63,906 nt of DNA from Cryoendolithus antarcticus (taxonomy: Eukaryota; Ascomycota; Dothideomycetes; Cladosporiales; Cladosporiaceae), in contig NAJO01000088.1 of the NCBI GenBank assembly GCA_002077065.1, positions 1 to 63,906 on the forward strand, read 5' to 3'. The position numbers and the translations under genes were made by a program. Below are positions 11,563-23,207 of this stretch, in pieces. Each line of letters begins with the position of its first letter. Within the stretch, counting starts at the first letter, position 1. The notes under the pieces were generated by a model that worked only from the letters and a program-made list of their open reading frames with translations, had not been told where the DNA came from and ran no database searches.

Positions 11563-13231
11563 GCAGGGGCAGCTGGCTCGTGAACATGACGTCCTGCGCT
11601 CTGCCAACTGGTATCCTCCGCCGCAGGAGGGTAATCTTGTTCTCCTACAACTGACAAGACGAGCAGCCGACAATGTCAAGGAAGGCGATCAATGTGTTGT
11701 CAAGCCGTTTGGCTGGACGATGAGCTCGGCCAGCTTCGCGTTGTACACTTTCTCTTTTGCTATGTTCTTGCAAGCGCTGGTCTTAATTATGTTCATCCCT
11801 GTGGCTGACTATGGTGGGTAGTGTTTGACCTTTAGATTGAGGACGACAAGCTGGTTGAGCAGTGCAGGAACCAGACGAGAGTGGCTTCTACTGGTCTTCG
11901 CGTTCACGGGAGCGGGCGCGACTATGCTCTACGCTTTCATTGTACCACAAGTGTATCTCCTTAGCTCATTGCTGACGATCGTCGGAGTGATTGGTCTAGG
12001 ATCTAAATTCGTGCTACTGAACTCCTTCCTACCGCTGCTAGCTGCCAGACGCCCGGCAGTGAATGGCAAGTCTACTACAGCTTTGCCAATGTTAGTACGC
12101 ATCTCATCAAAAGGCGTTGGCCTAGGCTATGCAGCGGCAGTACTCGCTCAAGTACTTAGCATCGGCCTGCTAACTATGCTCAAGAAGGTCCATTTCGCGT
12201 ATGAGTCTACTTCTCTTCGCAGCGCGCTGTTTTTGGCCGGCGTCTGCTAGACAGCACTGACGATCCCTCGTGCACTCTGGCTAAAGGATCGCCCGGGTCC
12301 ACCTCTGCCTCCGTTCGCACTTCAAGGAGCACGTCTTCCTAAGCCTATCCACTATCTTATCTTCGCCTGGTCCTCCGTCTATCGCACCTTTCGCACAGCT
12401 CTGAAGCTGTGCCAGACTGCTCTATTTCTGCTGGCATGGTTACTCCTCTCGGACGCAATCGCTACAGTCTCAGGCACAGCTATACTGTTCGCACGCACGG
12501 AATTGCGTATGGGAATGATTGAAATCGCCTGCCTTTCGATCCTCGCCACCACTTCTGGTATAGCCGGAGCAATCTTGTGGCCGAAGATCTCGTCCCTGCT
12601 AGGACTTCAAAGCAAGTCCGCGATCATTGCCTGCATGTGTCTTATGGAACTTATACCACTGTACAGCCTCCTTGGGTTTCTTCCAATCATCCAAAGCTGG
12701 GGCGTCGGTGGCCTACAACGACCGTGGGAGATCTACCCGCTCGGCGTTATTCACGGACTAGTCATGGGCGGGCTAAACAGCTGTTGTCGTGCCTTCTACG
12801 GTGAGATGATACCGCCTGGCGGCGAGGCGGCTTTTCACGCGTTGTATGCAATCACAGAAAAGAGCAGCTCGGCCGTAGGCCCTGCAGTCGTTGGAGCGAT
12901 TGTCGACAAGGTGGGCAGTGTCCGGCCGGCCTTTGTGTTCTTACCCGTACTGATCGCTACGCTCGTGCCTCTCGTCTGGTGGGTTGACATTGGACGGGGA
13001 AGGCAAGAAGCGATGGCTTGGGCTGACCGGACGAGAAAGGGTGTGGGACACGACGCGATGGCGATGAGTGATCTTAATCGAACTGGAGATGAGTCTGCGG
13101 CTGAAGCACTGCTTGCGAGCGACGATGATGATAACGACGAGACTAGACGGTGGGTAATCACTCTGGAATCCGGCGACTTTAACGCCGCGCACTCTAACAT
13201 AAGCACGAACACGCTTCCCATGCGAGATTGA
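11563..13231 (+). pseudogene. Atg22-like vacuolar transporter, 5'-truncated, one internal stop
   Basis: Atg22 proteins are MFS-type vacuolar exporters of amino acids released by autophagy. The reading begins near EQLAREHDVLRS, continues through hydrophobic helices, crosses an intron at 11818-11862 (45 nt, in-frame junction DYGG-AGTRREW) and keeps one frame to 13231. It includes the family signature GEMIPPGGEAAFHALYAITE and ITEKSSSAVGPAVVGAIVDK. Two defects: the first several dozen residues are missing, replaced at about 11562 by an unrelated relic, and TAG at 12248-12250 stands where the family has Trp before a TIP segment. The rest is remarkably intact, suggesting recent inactivation, read-through, or use of a downstream ATG for a shorter product. 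Confidence 0.65.
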
Positions 13232-13303
13232 CATGAAGCATGCCGAATGAGCGACTGTTACGCACACGACATACCCCAATTCCCTACGCGATTGTGTCTA
13301 CGC

Positions 13304-15081
13304 CTAGATCTCATCAGACGCCAAGATGGTACCATCGTTGGCCAAAGCGACCTTGTGCGCCTTGAGCGAAGTCTTGACCGGGTTGGGCGACTCGAAGATA
13401 CTATCAAGCTCCTCAAGGGTGCGGTTCTTAGCTGTGAAGGAGTGATGTTAGCAAGGAACACCATTGCAGATACTAGCCTTAACTTACTTTCGGGCATGAA
13501 GAAATAGAAGATGGTTGCCATGACAGCGTTCCAGATGATGAAGATGATATACGTGTGCCATCCGATTTTCGCCAGAGAAATGGGCCATGCGAACTGATTG
13601 AGCAGACCACCGGCGTTGACAGCAAGCGATGAGAAAGCCATGCCCTTGGCGCGCATCTCGAAGGAGAGGACTTCGACGGGGTAGAGAGCTTGCAGCGGCG
13701 TGAGACCGAATGAGTATACAGCGCCGAAGATGAAGATCATGGCAATGGAAGCACGGGCAGCAGCGTCGTTGGTCTTGTCTGCAGCGAATTGCGAGGTGGC
13801 GATCGTCATGCCAACCCAGACGAGCGATGTGCCACACATGGAGAACAGCATGAGGGGCCGACGACCGATGCGGTCGACGAAGGCAGCGCCCGTGAGCGCA
13901 AAGACGAACTGGAAGCAGGCATAGCCCAAGTTGATGTTGGCCTGGTCGATCGACTCGGTATAGCCGGCTGTACTGAGTACCGCCGGAAGGAAGTAGGACA
14001 ACACTCCGTTGCCGGCCCATTGAGCGCTAGAATGTTGTCAGACGAGCAGAACACCAGGACCGTATGTACGACTTACAAGATAGAGAAGAGACAGTTGACC
14101 GTGATACGGTAGATGGACGCCCTGTTGCGGAACAGAGCTCGGTAGTCCCACCAGCGCTTATCAGCACCGTCCATATTCAAAAAGGCCTCGTACTCCTCGA
14201 GCTCGAGCTTGACCCAAGCAGAGTCGGCATGACCATAGCCGTGCCACTCGTTCAATACTTGCACAGCCTTCTCGCGCTTGTTGTTGACGTACAGCCAACG
14301 TGGAGACTCGGGAATGAACCAGGTGAATATAGCGATGAGACCGGGGAACACCATCTGGAGATAGATGGGAATGGTCCAAGAGATGTTGCCAGACAGGGTG
14401 ATAGCACCACGAATGGCGCCGGAGGCGAGAATCGAGCCGGTGAACCAGAAAGTATTGCAGTAAGCTGTGAGCAAACCACGCCAGGCTGGGTGAGCAGTCT
14501 CGACGACATAGATCGGACCGGCAGCGGACACGATGGAGACACCGAAACCGAGGAGGAAGCGACCACCCTTGAGTTGGCCGACATTGCCAGTCAGTTCGGT
14601 TGTTCCGTTGATAATGGCGCCAATGATGATCAACCAAGCACCGATGTGCATGCCGTATCTCCGGCCCCAAGTGTCAATCGCGGGTCCAACAAAGGGCAGA
14701 GCGCAGACACCACCGATCTGGTACATGGCCGAGTTGATGGCGGCCCATTCACCGTCAGCGGTCCCGTGGAAGAAGTTCAGGAAGGTCTTGTTGGCCGTGA
14801 GACCACCGAAGACGGAGCCGTCGAAGCCATTCATGGTCTGGCAGAAGCACCCGAGGAGGATGCAGCCGATGAGCTTCCATGTGTGGATATTCCAGAAGGG
14901 AGGGCGTTCCTTGATGAGGGCTTCATTGTAGGCTTCGGAGCCTCTGACGACCTTGACTTCGGCGACATCGCTCTGGTTGCTGTCAGCTTGCTCTCGACGC
15001 TCGTTGGCCCTGGTATGTACATACAGAGTCAATGATCTTCTCGACCGCTGACGTAGCCGCCTTATCTTCGAATGCCGACAT
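13304..15081 (-). CDS. MFS sugar transporter (hexose/lactose permease type)
   Basis: Plasma-membrane sugar:proton symporter of the sugar porter family, 539 aa. Exons on the minus strand: 15081-15025, 14972-14077, 14026-13488, 13431-13304; introns of 52, 50 and 56 nt; total exactly 1620 nt. Visible signatures are DTWGRRYGM after TM2-3, the GRFLLGFGVS and PIYVVETAHPAWRG region, PESPRWLY before the central loop, VDRIGRRPLML in the second half, PVEVLSFEMRAKG, and the terminal PETKNRTLEELD motif created by splicing the last intron. About 12 hydrophobic segments are present. The overall look resembles fungal lactose permease-like proteins, but substrate cannot be fixed. It converges on the Atg22 relic with 72 bases between stops. 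No defect seen. Confidence 0.9.
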
Positions 15082-15361
15082 GTCGATTGATGTTGGTCCC
15101 AATCTTTGATGGAGAAACTTGGGGGATTGCACGAACAGGGGAAGAGCTGGGAAGAGCTGGAAAGTGCGTGACTTCCATGACTATTATATCCATTCGCGTT
15201 CCCAACCCAATACTGTACACAGACCCACACCATCTCTCCAAGCCTCCGCATGTCCCCAGACTATGCACGATTTAACCGTATTGAGCCAGGATCAGTCAGC
15301 CCGTGTCCTTTTGGGATAACGGCACGGCTTGCCGAACGCTCCCAAAGCTCAAACATGCTGG

Positions 15362-15383
15362 TTAGGGTTAGGGTCAGGGTTAA
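15362..15383 (+). repeat. Interstitial telomere-like repeat (TTAGGG variants)
   Basis: Three to four consecutive hexamers: TTAGGG, TTAGGG, a TCAGGG variant, then TTA. TTAGGG is the telomere repeat of filamentous ascomycetes. The tract lies about 280 bp upstream of the sugar transporter start, within gene-poor DNA. Such internal tracts mark past telomere capture or repair events, or occur by chance. Confidence 0.6.
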
Positions 15384-17416
15384 TTACACTTCAGTCTCAC
15401 GCTTGACAAACCAACACGAGACCAAAGTCCACGGTCCGCCGCCTTCGTGCCTTGTGCGATGTGCGTTGAGGGTCCAGTCTCGAGATGTATCAAGAATATC
15501 GCGGCTCGCAATTGGTCCTGTGCCAAGCCACTTGACAGTCGACTACGCGATCATCTCTGCTACGCGTAAGGCGGCATGTAACAATGCTGTACTAGATGGC
15601 AAGACCCGCTGCGCTTGCTGCTAGCCCTGGAGCAGCTCTCAAATTTGTCACTAGTATTGACTGTGTCGCTGTCATGAGATCGCCATGAGAGCTGGTGGTC
15701 TTCCACCGACACCGCGTGGACACGTGAAGCCTACACGCGCTGCATATAAGCGCCGTCAGTAATGCGGCTCCGCATCTATCGCCGCAAAAATTGGCGAGAT
15801 AGATTGCTCGGTAGCATCATCCACGTGGCACACGAGCTGCTGACCGGTCTGGACTCTTCTGTTCATGCACTTGCCTCGCCTATCAGCTCAAAAGCCCTCG
15901 GGCAGGGCAAGACACTCCATCAATCCTCGACTCGCTCTACCGAGATGCTTACTTCGCGCTGTCTCATCTCCTTAGTATCGTATACAATGCAGATCCTCAT
16001 CAGCCATAAGTTCTGATCACATGCTCAAAGATAGTTTGACGATCTATGTTCGGCGAGGAGCCGCATGTGAGACCCAGCCAGCTGTTCTCAAACTACTGAT
16101 TAAGCTTTGCACGAGCTTGATCTAAGGCTGTCACGATATTGATGCGAAGTGAGAACCTCACCCGTCGACTCCGTCGGGTCCGCAGATATGTGTCGCTAAC
16201 AAAACCTTGTGCAACGGTAAGCAGGATCTCGTCTTCTCTAAGACGTCTGAGTGGTGTAATGATCTTCCAATGTTGGGTGCCTCTTGTTGCGTCGACCAAT
16301 GACTAAGGTCCTTGCGGCTCAGCATATGTACGGCTCAGATGAGGCTTGACTTTGCGATGCTGGTCGGCGGACCTGACACAGACCGTGGCGCTTCTTTTCG
16401 GATCGTCGGTCCTGAACACTTGTCGTCCCAGTGTGTCGATAGCAGTGCGGGAACTGTAAAAGGACTGCCAACCGCTCTTGCCAGCAGTAAATAGTATAAT
16501 GTGGTCTATGCCCTTTCTTGGCTCTCGCTTCGTACGCAGAACTTATTCTAGGCCATTTTGATAGCAAAGCACTGACCACGGCATGTCCCCTCGCCGCAAA
16601 CGGACACCTTCCAACTGTTTGCACAGACTGGAAGCAGCAGAGAACAGTCGTTGCATAGCGGTGGACTCGACATGGCGCCCTTGCATATCTGGCTATCGTA
16701 CTCATGACGTCAGGCGTAAAGTCGTCATTCTTACCTAGACGAGGACATTGAGAAGTCAACGATACTCGGTACATGGTGCGTAGCCCGCGAGCCTAGCTAA
16801 GGAAGGTCATGGACACGAGCGAAATCTCCATACCCCGTTAAGGCAGACTATTCGAAGTACACCGATCGTGAAGACAAACGAAACGAGAGATAAGGAGGAG
16901 CAGGAGATTACTAGCGTTGCAGACAGGTGAGCGTACCCGATACTCCTAGCAAACAATTGCGGAGGCGTCCCTTGCTTCATTTGCCGGCAACAGGATGCTG
17001 AACACTTGGAGAAGCGACTTCAATGACTACGTGCTACTAACTAACCACGAGAACCCGTAAGCTAAGAGCAGAAAAGAGCAGGAGATAGAGGTGAACGGAG
17101 GAAGGACAGATGGATGGGCTTACTTCAATTCAAGGAAGAAGTGAGGTAGTGATTATGTAATGTATTACAAGAGCCCTTCAGGTGCTAGCGCCGGGCGGAA
17201 TAAATGAGAAGGGTGAGCTATGCAGGGTTCCGGATGGTGGCGGAAGGATGGAGCTCTTTGGTCTTGAGCCTTATGACCCCAACATCCCACCATCACTTTT
17301 ACCACCACTGCCAGCGTATACCTGATGTCGACGGCGCTGTTTTTAGCAGTCTTTGGTTCACCCTCCCACCATCCCTGTACTTATATATGTAGTCTGCGAA
17401 ATAACGCGCTGGCCAT

Positions 17417-17540
17417 GCGCAGAGGATCCCTTACTTACTCCCCTACCTCACGCGGGGTGAGGACGGGGGGAGTAAGCTCACTACCACTACCTTGCACGCG
17501 GTGAGGACGGGGGGTCGTGAGGAAGGTCTCCTCTGCGGCG
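17417..17540. repeat. Nested inverted repeat, possible MITE or hairpin
   Basis: A strong hairpin: CTTACTCCCC (17434-17443) pairs with GGGGAGTAAG (17467-17476), and inside it CCTCAC pairs with GTGAGG. A second outer pair, CGCAGAGGA near 17418 and TCCTCTGCG near 17529, encloses it. A GTGAGGACGGGGGG unit is also repeated directly (about 17456 and 17501). No protein is encoded. It could be a miniature inverted-repeat element. Confidence 0.5.
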
Positions 17541-18499
17541 CCAGGGTCCCAAAACACACCATATCTCTACGATGTCAGTGACGACGAGAAGGTATAGACC
17601 TCAGGAAGAGCTATACCACAGGCTTGGCAACAACATGAAAAGATGGGATATACGTGGTATCTGGGCACAATGGAGGTCACTGTCACCAAATTTGTTATGT
17701 GAGGCTCCTCCGACTTCCCCGCAGCCCTGCGGACCAGCTGAGTGCAAGCCGTTGTATACGAGACGAATGCTGGTGCTTTACCAGGGTTTTACGAGTCATG
17801 AATCGATCGAAGCAGTCATCCGTGACGAGTGAATGCTCGGATACTTTTGCTAGCTTGAGCTGGCCACCGGGGATCGCATCTGGGAGAGACACGGGCCCAT
17901 TAATCTTCACATCGACAGTGCCCATCAGTCGCTCACACAAAACCGCCCCGGTCACGTGAGTGGTGATATAGAGTTGAACTAGGCTCTGGCTTCGCCTCGG
18001 TGCGAACCTGCTGTCGAGGAGTCTACTTCTCGGTCGCTGAACTCGCCCTCTAGGACGCATTGTGAGACGAGCGAATCCGCGTTCATGCGGCAGCGCTGAG
18101 GGCTTCTCGACAGCGCGCATGGAGTCGGCGCGGGTTGGTATGTACCGACGTTGTTGCCGCAAACAGTCAATTGACAACCTCTGCCGCAACGACAATGGCG
18201 ATAACAATACCTCCTAGTCAGCAAGCCCCGACCACGGCTGCATGCGCAAAAAATGTGCAGTCAGCGATCAACGATTTCTGCGTGCGATACCTAAACCCCA
18301 GCCAGCAAGAAGGACGGGGGAACGAGGAATGCTATGAGATCTTATGGGCGAGCTCGCGCATGCTACCTCTGTTGCAGTGGTAAAATATCACGCGTGTTAC
18401 CCTCAGGTTAGTTACCCCACTCACATACATAATATGCAAAGACCCGATGGATTCACAGTCTCCTAATATGCAGACGCACCTAGTACCTTTCAATGTGCA

Positions 18500-19640
18500 T
18501 GAGGAGCAGCGCCAGCGCTAGGACAGCTTCGTACCCCGGTAAGGACTTTAACCATGAACTACAGGACGACGTCCAGCTGCATCATGCTTTGGATCTAGCC
18601 GTTCGACATGGACGGCCCGATGAAAGGTGTCAAAGTTTCTAGTACAAACTTTTATTCGAGCGGCGGATACCAGAAAGTACTATAATTCACCAAGTCACAC
18701 TAGACAAAATGATGCGCCGGGGCTTTGATTTACATCATGTTTGCGGTCAAAATGCATTCGATGAGTTCCCGGATATGATCAGCTTCCAAAAGCTCATACG
18801 CAAACACTGGAAAGGAATGCCCATGCTCGAGAGAGGTTATGTAGGTAGTGCGAATCCCAACAGAAGTCAGTGTCCACCGGCAGAACGACTGGACCTTTCT
18901 CTGTCGTCGATCTCGGACTTCTCCATGCCTTTGGCTTGCACTCGCTGCGCAAATACGTCTGTGGGTGTCGACAACCAACTCATGGAGGCCTGCAAATGAG
19001 GCTCCGACGAGGAGTTGGAACGCCTCCCAGATGCAGGAGCCAAACTCGACGCTGTGGAGCGATTCACCTTGCAGCAGATCGTGCGACTGCTTCTCGAGAA
19101 CGACGCTGATGTGAATGCCGGAGACGAATATGATCAGACCGCATTAAAAGGAGCGACAGGACAGAGCGACGAAAGAAATAAGAGATTGCTACTAAGTCAT
19201 AGGGTTAGCGTCGATCTGGAAAACTTCGATGGACAGGAAGCGATCCAACTTGTCACGAGCAGAGGGTTTCTCCCTCGTAGTGGAGCTGCTCGAACGTTAC
19301 TCAGCGATACAACATATGATGAAGGAAATGCATAAGGACATCGAGTGATCGATTGTACAGAGCGTCCACCTGAGTGGCATGACAAACATAGTGATCTTCG
19401 ATTTGCATGCGACGACAAGCGCACAAATTGCAGATGCTAGGAGCACAGCTAAAGCCTAGGAAAGGTCCACGGGAATGTGTAAATGATACACTGCTACGCC
19501 TCCCGGGCTTAAACGAGAAGGGAGGTAGCATTCGAATCGACGGTCACACCTCTTGCTGGTCGCTCATTAGCAATGTTGCCTACACGGAAACGCCCTTGAG
19601 TTCTCAGAGTACAAGCTCGGTGGATACGGCTTGAAGCTCA
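18500..19640 (+). pseudogene. Ankyrin-region relic of a kinase-ankyrin protein (copy A)
   Basis: The plus strand holds degraded sequence colinear with the minus-strand relic at 35470-36765. Shared stretches include VHRQNDWTFLC (about 18875), a DAGAKL/ADAGV-like ankyrin unit, LLLENDADVNAGDEYDQTAL (about 19090), and a downstream block ending in a KxHGNV-type reading (about 19460). Frames change at least twice and stops interrupt (for example TGA after MEACK at about 18998). Only the part downstream of the kinase domain is recognisable. Intact proteins of this type combine a Ser/Thr kinase with ankyrin repeats; this copy is not functional. Confidence 0.5.
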
Positions 19641-19729
19641 GCATCTATCTACACATCCCGCGCCTGGTCTCACCACTCCTGAACGCGCATTTCGCTTTCA
19701 CTGTAGGCGAACACGGGAAGGCGGCGCAC

Positions 19730-20271
19730 GGAGCGCGACTTACTCTGACTCTCTCTCGTCTGGCGCCACGACGCCGCTTCCTGTCGATCCAAAGCTAGGC
19801 ACTCCGCTGGGAGTGACTAACATAAAAATCCGCTTCTACGTCCGTGAAACGGCGGGCAAATGGCGGGATCTCGGCTCCGCGCGCCTCAACATCTTACTCC
19901 CGCCACGCTTGGATTCTTCCCTCCCCGCAGATCCAAGCGTGACAGGCAAAGAAAAAGGCATCCTAGTGCAGGGCAAGACTAAAGGTGAGATGCTGCTCGA
20001 TGCCACTTTGGGAGAGACGTGCTTCGAGCGCGTGGCGCGGACGGGGATCGCGGTCAGCGTGTGAGAGGAGCTTGTGGGGCCTAATGGGGAGAGGGGCCAG
20101 GCGAGACATGTGGGTAGGGTGTTGGGGGCGAAGGCGACGGTTTATATGGTGCAGATGAAATTTATGAGTTCTTGAGTTGTGTTACTGGGTGATGGGATGA
20201 GCGCTGACTTGATTGGATAGGAACGGGATACGGCGTGTACTTTTGGGCTGGTTGGGAAGTTGAGGTATTGA
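19730..20271 (+). pseudogene. C-terminal fragment of a conserved fungal protein
   Basis: A well-preserved reading, KIRFYVRETAGKWRDLGSAR (about 19822), continues through GKTKGEMLLDATLGETCFER to GIAVSV. A TGA at 20062-20064 then sits where Trp is expected, and the frame resumes as EELVGPNGERGQ. The end QMK is followed after about 60 nt by TFGLVGKLRY and a stop, which looks like a final exon; the donor of that intron reads AT rather than GT near 20160. I recognise the block as a conserved C-terminal domain of large fungal proteins but cannot name it. Premature stop, lost donor and absent N-terminus mark it as a relic. Confidence 0.45.
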
Positions 20272-20581
20272 TGGGGAAAGGGATATTGTCGTTTTGCCAA
20301 AGCGACGACATAGACGGTGGGAAGAGATGGGCTGAGTATGGTTGGGTTTAGCGTGTGGCGTTTTGGAAGCGATACCTTCTCTTTGCTTTCGTGTGTCTGC
20401 CTGGAAACAGCTGCGAGACCACTCTACTGCACGAACAAATACGTCACATAATGTCGATAGTACACTTCATTTGGACGCACGCAGAGCTGATCGACCTTGC
20501 TATAAAACGCCCATATCTCTCGCGCTCTACGGCTACACTATCGCCGGCAACAGCATCAGCATGCGTCCACCCTCATTCCTC
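20272..20581. other. Intergenic, nothing recognised
   Basis: About 310 bases between a pseudogene end and the 3' end of the beta-mannosidase; likely the 3' untranslated region of the latter. No other feature seen. Confidence 0.4.
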
Positions 20582-23207
20582 CTATGGCTGACCCAGGTAC
20601 ACCCACCCCAACGCCTCGTCCTGTATTCCCAACCCCCTGACCTTGACAACATGCTCATCCCCCGGCACAATATCCAGCGCACTATCCTCGACCAACACAC
20701 CCTCCCTCTCCTCAAACACCAGTCCCTTCGTAGGCTTCTTCGCAGAAACCCGGATCTCCTGGTGTCCCTCAGCCACAACCTCAACCCCCCGATCCGCAAA
20801 GTCAAGATATTTGAGTGGTTGCGGCCAGTCAATATCCCGCGATACGAGCGTATCATTAACCCAGATCCGCGTGGCGAGGACGTGCGGCTCGGTGACCGTA
20901 TTGTCTATCTCGCTTTCGAAAACCGGGGTCGTGCCGTTGGCGACAATGGAGACGTCTTCCCAGCGCTTCGCCGGCTGGACATCTTCGCCTGTCGCGATGG
21001 AGATGTAGCGAAGCTCTACAGTCGCTTTGATTTCCTTGGTCCGATTACTGACTACCCAGACCCCGAATTTACTCGTCTTCGCAGGCCTGGCATGGACGAC
21101 ACTCCAATCGTGATGGGCTCTTTTGACCGCCACGGCGATGGGTGCGAGGACTCGCCGCATGGCGTAGTAAGCCGGCTTCTTGCGCAGGAAGTAGTCTACA
21201 ATCGACCAGCTAGTCACAGGCCAGCAGTCATTCAGTTGCCAGACTAGAGCGCCACCGCAGAAGCGGTTCTGTCCCCACTGCTGTCTCCAGCCGCGGTAGC
21301 CGAACATCAGCGCTTCGGCCTGGCTGAGCTGCGTGAGGTGGATGAACTTCCGCAGATCGGTTTGCGTGCGAAAGTTCTCGACGAGGTATGTGGCGATGCG
21401 CCGTTCGTGACCGTCGGCTTTGTTGTGGAAATCTACCATGCGACTTTGAGGATACAGTTGCGATGGATCAGTTACGTAGTGCTTTATCGTGTCGATGTGA
21501 GGGAAGGCTTCCATGCCGAACTCGCTGTTGAAGCGGCCGCCGAGCGTGTCGAAGATTTGGTACTTCTCCTGCGTGCCGTGCCAGACGTTCCATTGGTGCA
21601 TGTCGCCCACAGTGGGGTTTGAGGAGACTGTCCCATCGCCCCAGGGCGAGCCAGGATGGTAAGGGATGTGGGGCGATTGCGCGGCGACGACGTCCGGGAG
21701 GAGCTTTTCGTATATGTAGCGGGCAGGAAAGTCGGTTGTCAGCCAGGAGGCGGGGTCTTTGTCTTCGTAATCGTAGGTCAGATTGTAGGATTCTTGGACT
21801 TGGTAGTCTTCGTTGTTGCCGGCGTAGATTGCTAGACTGGGGTGGTGGCGCAGGCGGCGCGTTTGGCACGTGCATTCCTCTTCGATGGATCTGAGGATTG
21901 AGGGAAAGGCTGGGTAGTTTCCGCAGCCGAACATGAAGTCTTGCCAGACGAGCACGCCGAGCTCGTCGCAGAGGTCGTAGAAGATGTCGGATTCATAGAT
22001 ACCACCGCCCCAGACTCGGATCATTATCTGGTAGCCGTCTACCATCATTTCTAGCCATCTACGGTAGCGCTCGTCGGAGATTCTTGGGGTGAAGCTGTCT
22101 GCTGGGATCCAGTCGGACCCGCCACAGAACACATCAATACCGTTAAAGCGGAAGAAGAAGGTCTTGCCGATGTCGTCAGGCTGTTGAATGAGCTCGCCCC
22201 TCCGGAAGCCTGTTCGCTTCGAGAGCGAGTGGAAGTCATGTTTACCAGTCATCACAGTCGCCGTCACGGTGTACAGCGGCTGCTCGCCGTAGCCATGTGG
22301 ATACCACAGCTTGGGTTCATGGACGTGAAACTCGACGGCCGCCTTGCCCTCACTGTCAACATCTGTCGTCCCTTTGAAGACCTCTTTGTCGCCAAAGGAA
22401 GCGTTGAAGTTGACATGCTTGCCCGAAGCACCATCGGTCGTAGCCGTGATCTTACCACTAACTTTAGTGAACGTGTCATCGACCTCGTAGTCAATTCGCA
22501 AGTCCTCGACGCGGGCCTGATATGTTTCAAGCCGAACAGCTTTCCACGGTCCGCAGGTCGTGAGTATCGGTCCCCAGTCCCAGCCGCTTGATCTAGTCAG
22601 CCCGTCCTCGTCCATGAAATGGCATACGGCAAGACTCACAAATGGTACTGCGCCTTTCGCACAGCCAATCGAGCCATATCGCCGTTGAACCCGACCCACT
22701 TGTGCTCCGGATGAGCATTCTTGACCTTTTGTGCTTCGGCTAACGCGGGCTTGAAGTCGATATTCAATACACTGTGGCTGCCTTTGCTAAGCTTGTCGGT
22801 AATGTCGACTCGATGCTCAATGAACATATTGTTACTCTCGAGAATGACCTTGCCATTGAGCTTCACAGTCGCATATGTATCGAGTCCATCAAAGGCTAGA
22901 ACGTGCTTGGTATCTGCACCTGCTGCCGAAGGCGGTGGCAATGTGACTCGGTAGCTCCATGGCCTGTTGCCGACCCACTCGTATTTAAGCTCGTTGAAGC
23001 CGAGGAACGGGTCCTCGATTCTGGAAGAGTTATTAGCGATCCGTCGACGACACTGCAGATGTGACCGGAAGCATACATCTTGTGGTCCAAGAGATCGAGA
23101 TGGACATTCGTTGGCACGCGAGCAACGCTCAGCCACTCGTCGTCTGTGTCGGTCTGTTTAAACGTCCATCCTGTTGCGAGTTCCTGACTCGAGGCTGCTG
23201 TCGCCAT
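20582..23207 (-). CDS. mndB: Beta-mannosidase, GH2 (intracellular B type)
   Basis: Hydrolyses terminal beta-1,4-mannosyl residues from manno-oligosaccharides. Exons: 23207-23077, 23020-22640, 22586-20582; total 2517 nt, 838 aa, the usual length of the B-type enzymes. The first intron (56 nt) joins DHK to IEDPFLGFNEL. The second (53 nt, acceptor AAG) gives the canonical QYHFGWDWGP; a nearby TAG acceptor would give LSSGWDWGP. Order: N-terminal sugar-binding fold, Ig-like domain, then a (beta/alpha)8 barrel with acid/base Glu in AGNNED (about E430) and nucleophile in NSEFGMEAFP (about E526), plus RVWGGGIYE. No signal peptide is evident, consistent with the intracellular group rather than secreted MndA. 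No defect seen. Neighbours are relics, so it stands alone. Confidence 0.92.

Larger units (their letters stand above)
15082..18500. other. Gene-poor interval
   Basis: Apart from the interstitial telomere-like tract and the hairpin at 17417-17540, I see no supported gene. Open frames are short, overlap on both strands and match no family. An A/G-rich stretch occupies about 16860-17160. Confidence 0.4.

Noticed and set aside
14064..15035. 323-codon plus-strand frame opposite the sugar transporter
   Set aside because: It is the antisense shadow of the transporter's large exon; its composition mirrors the coding frame and it matches no family.
20342..21247. 301-codon plus-strand frame
   Set aside because: Mostly antisense of the 3' part of the beta-mannosidase; no independent protein features.
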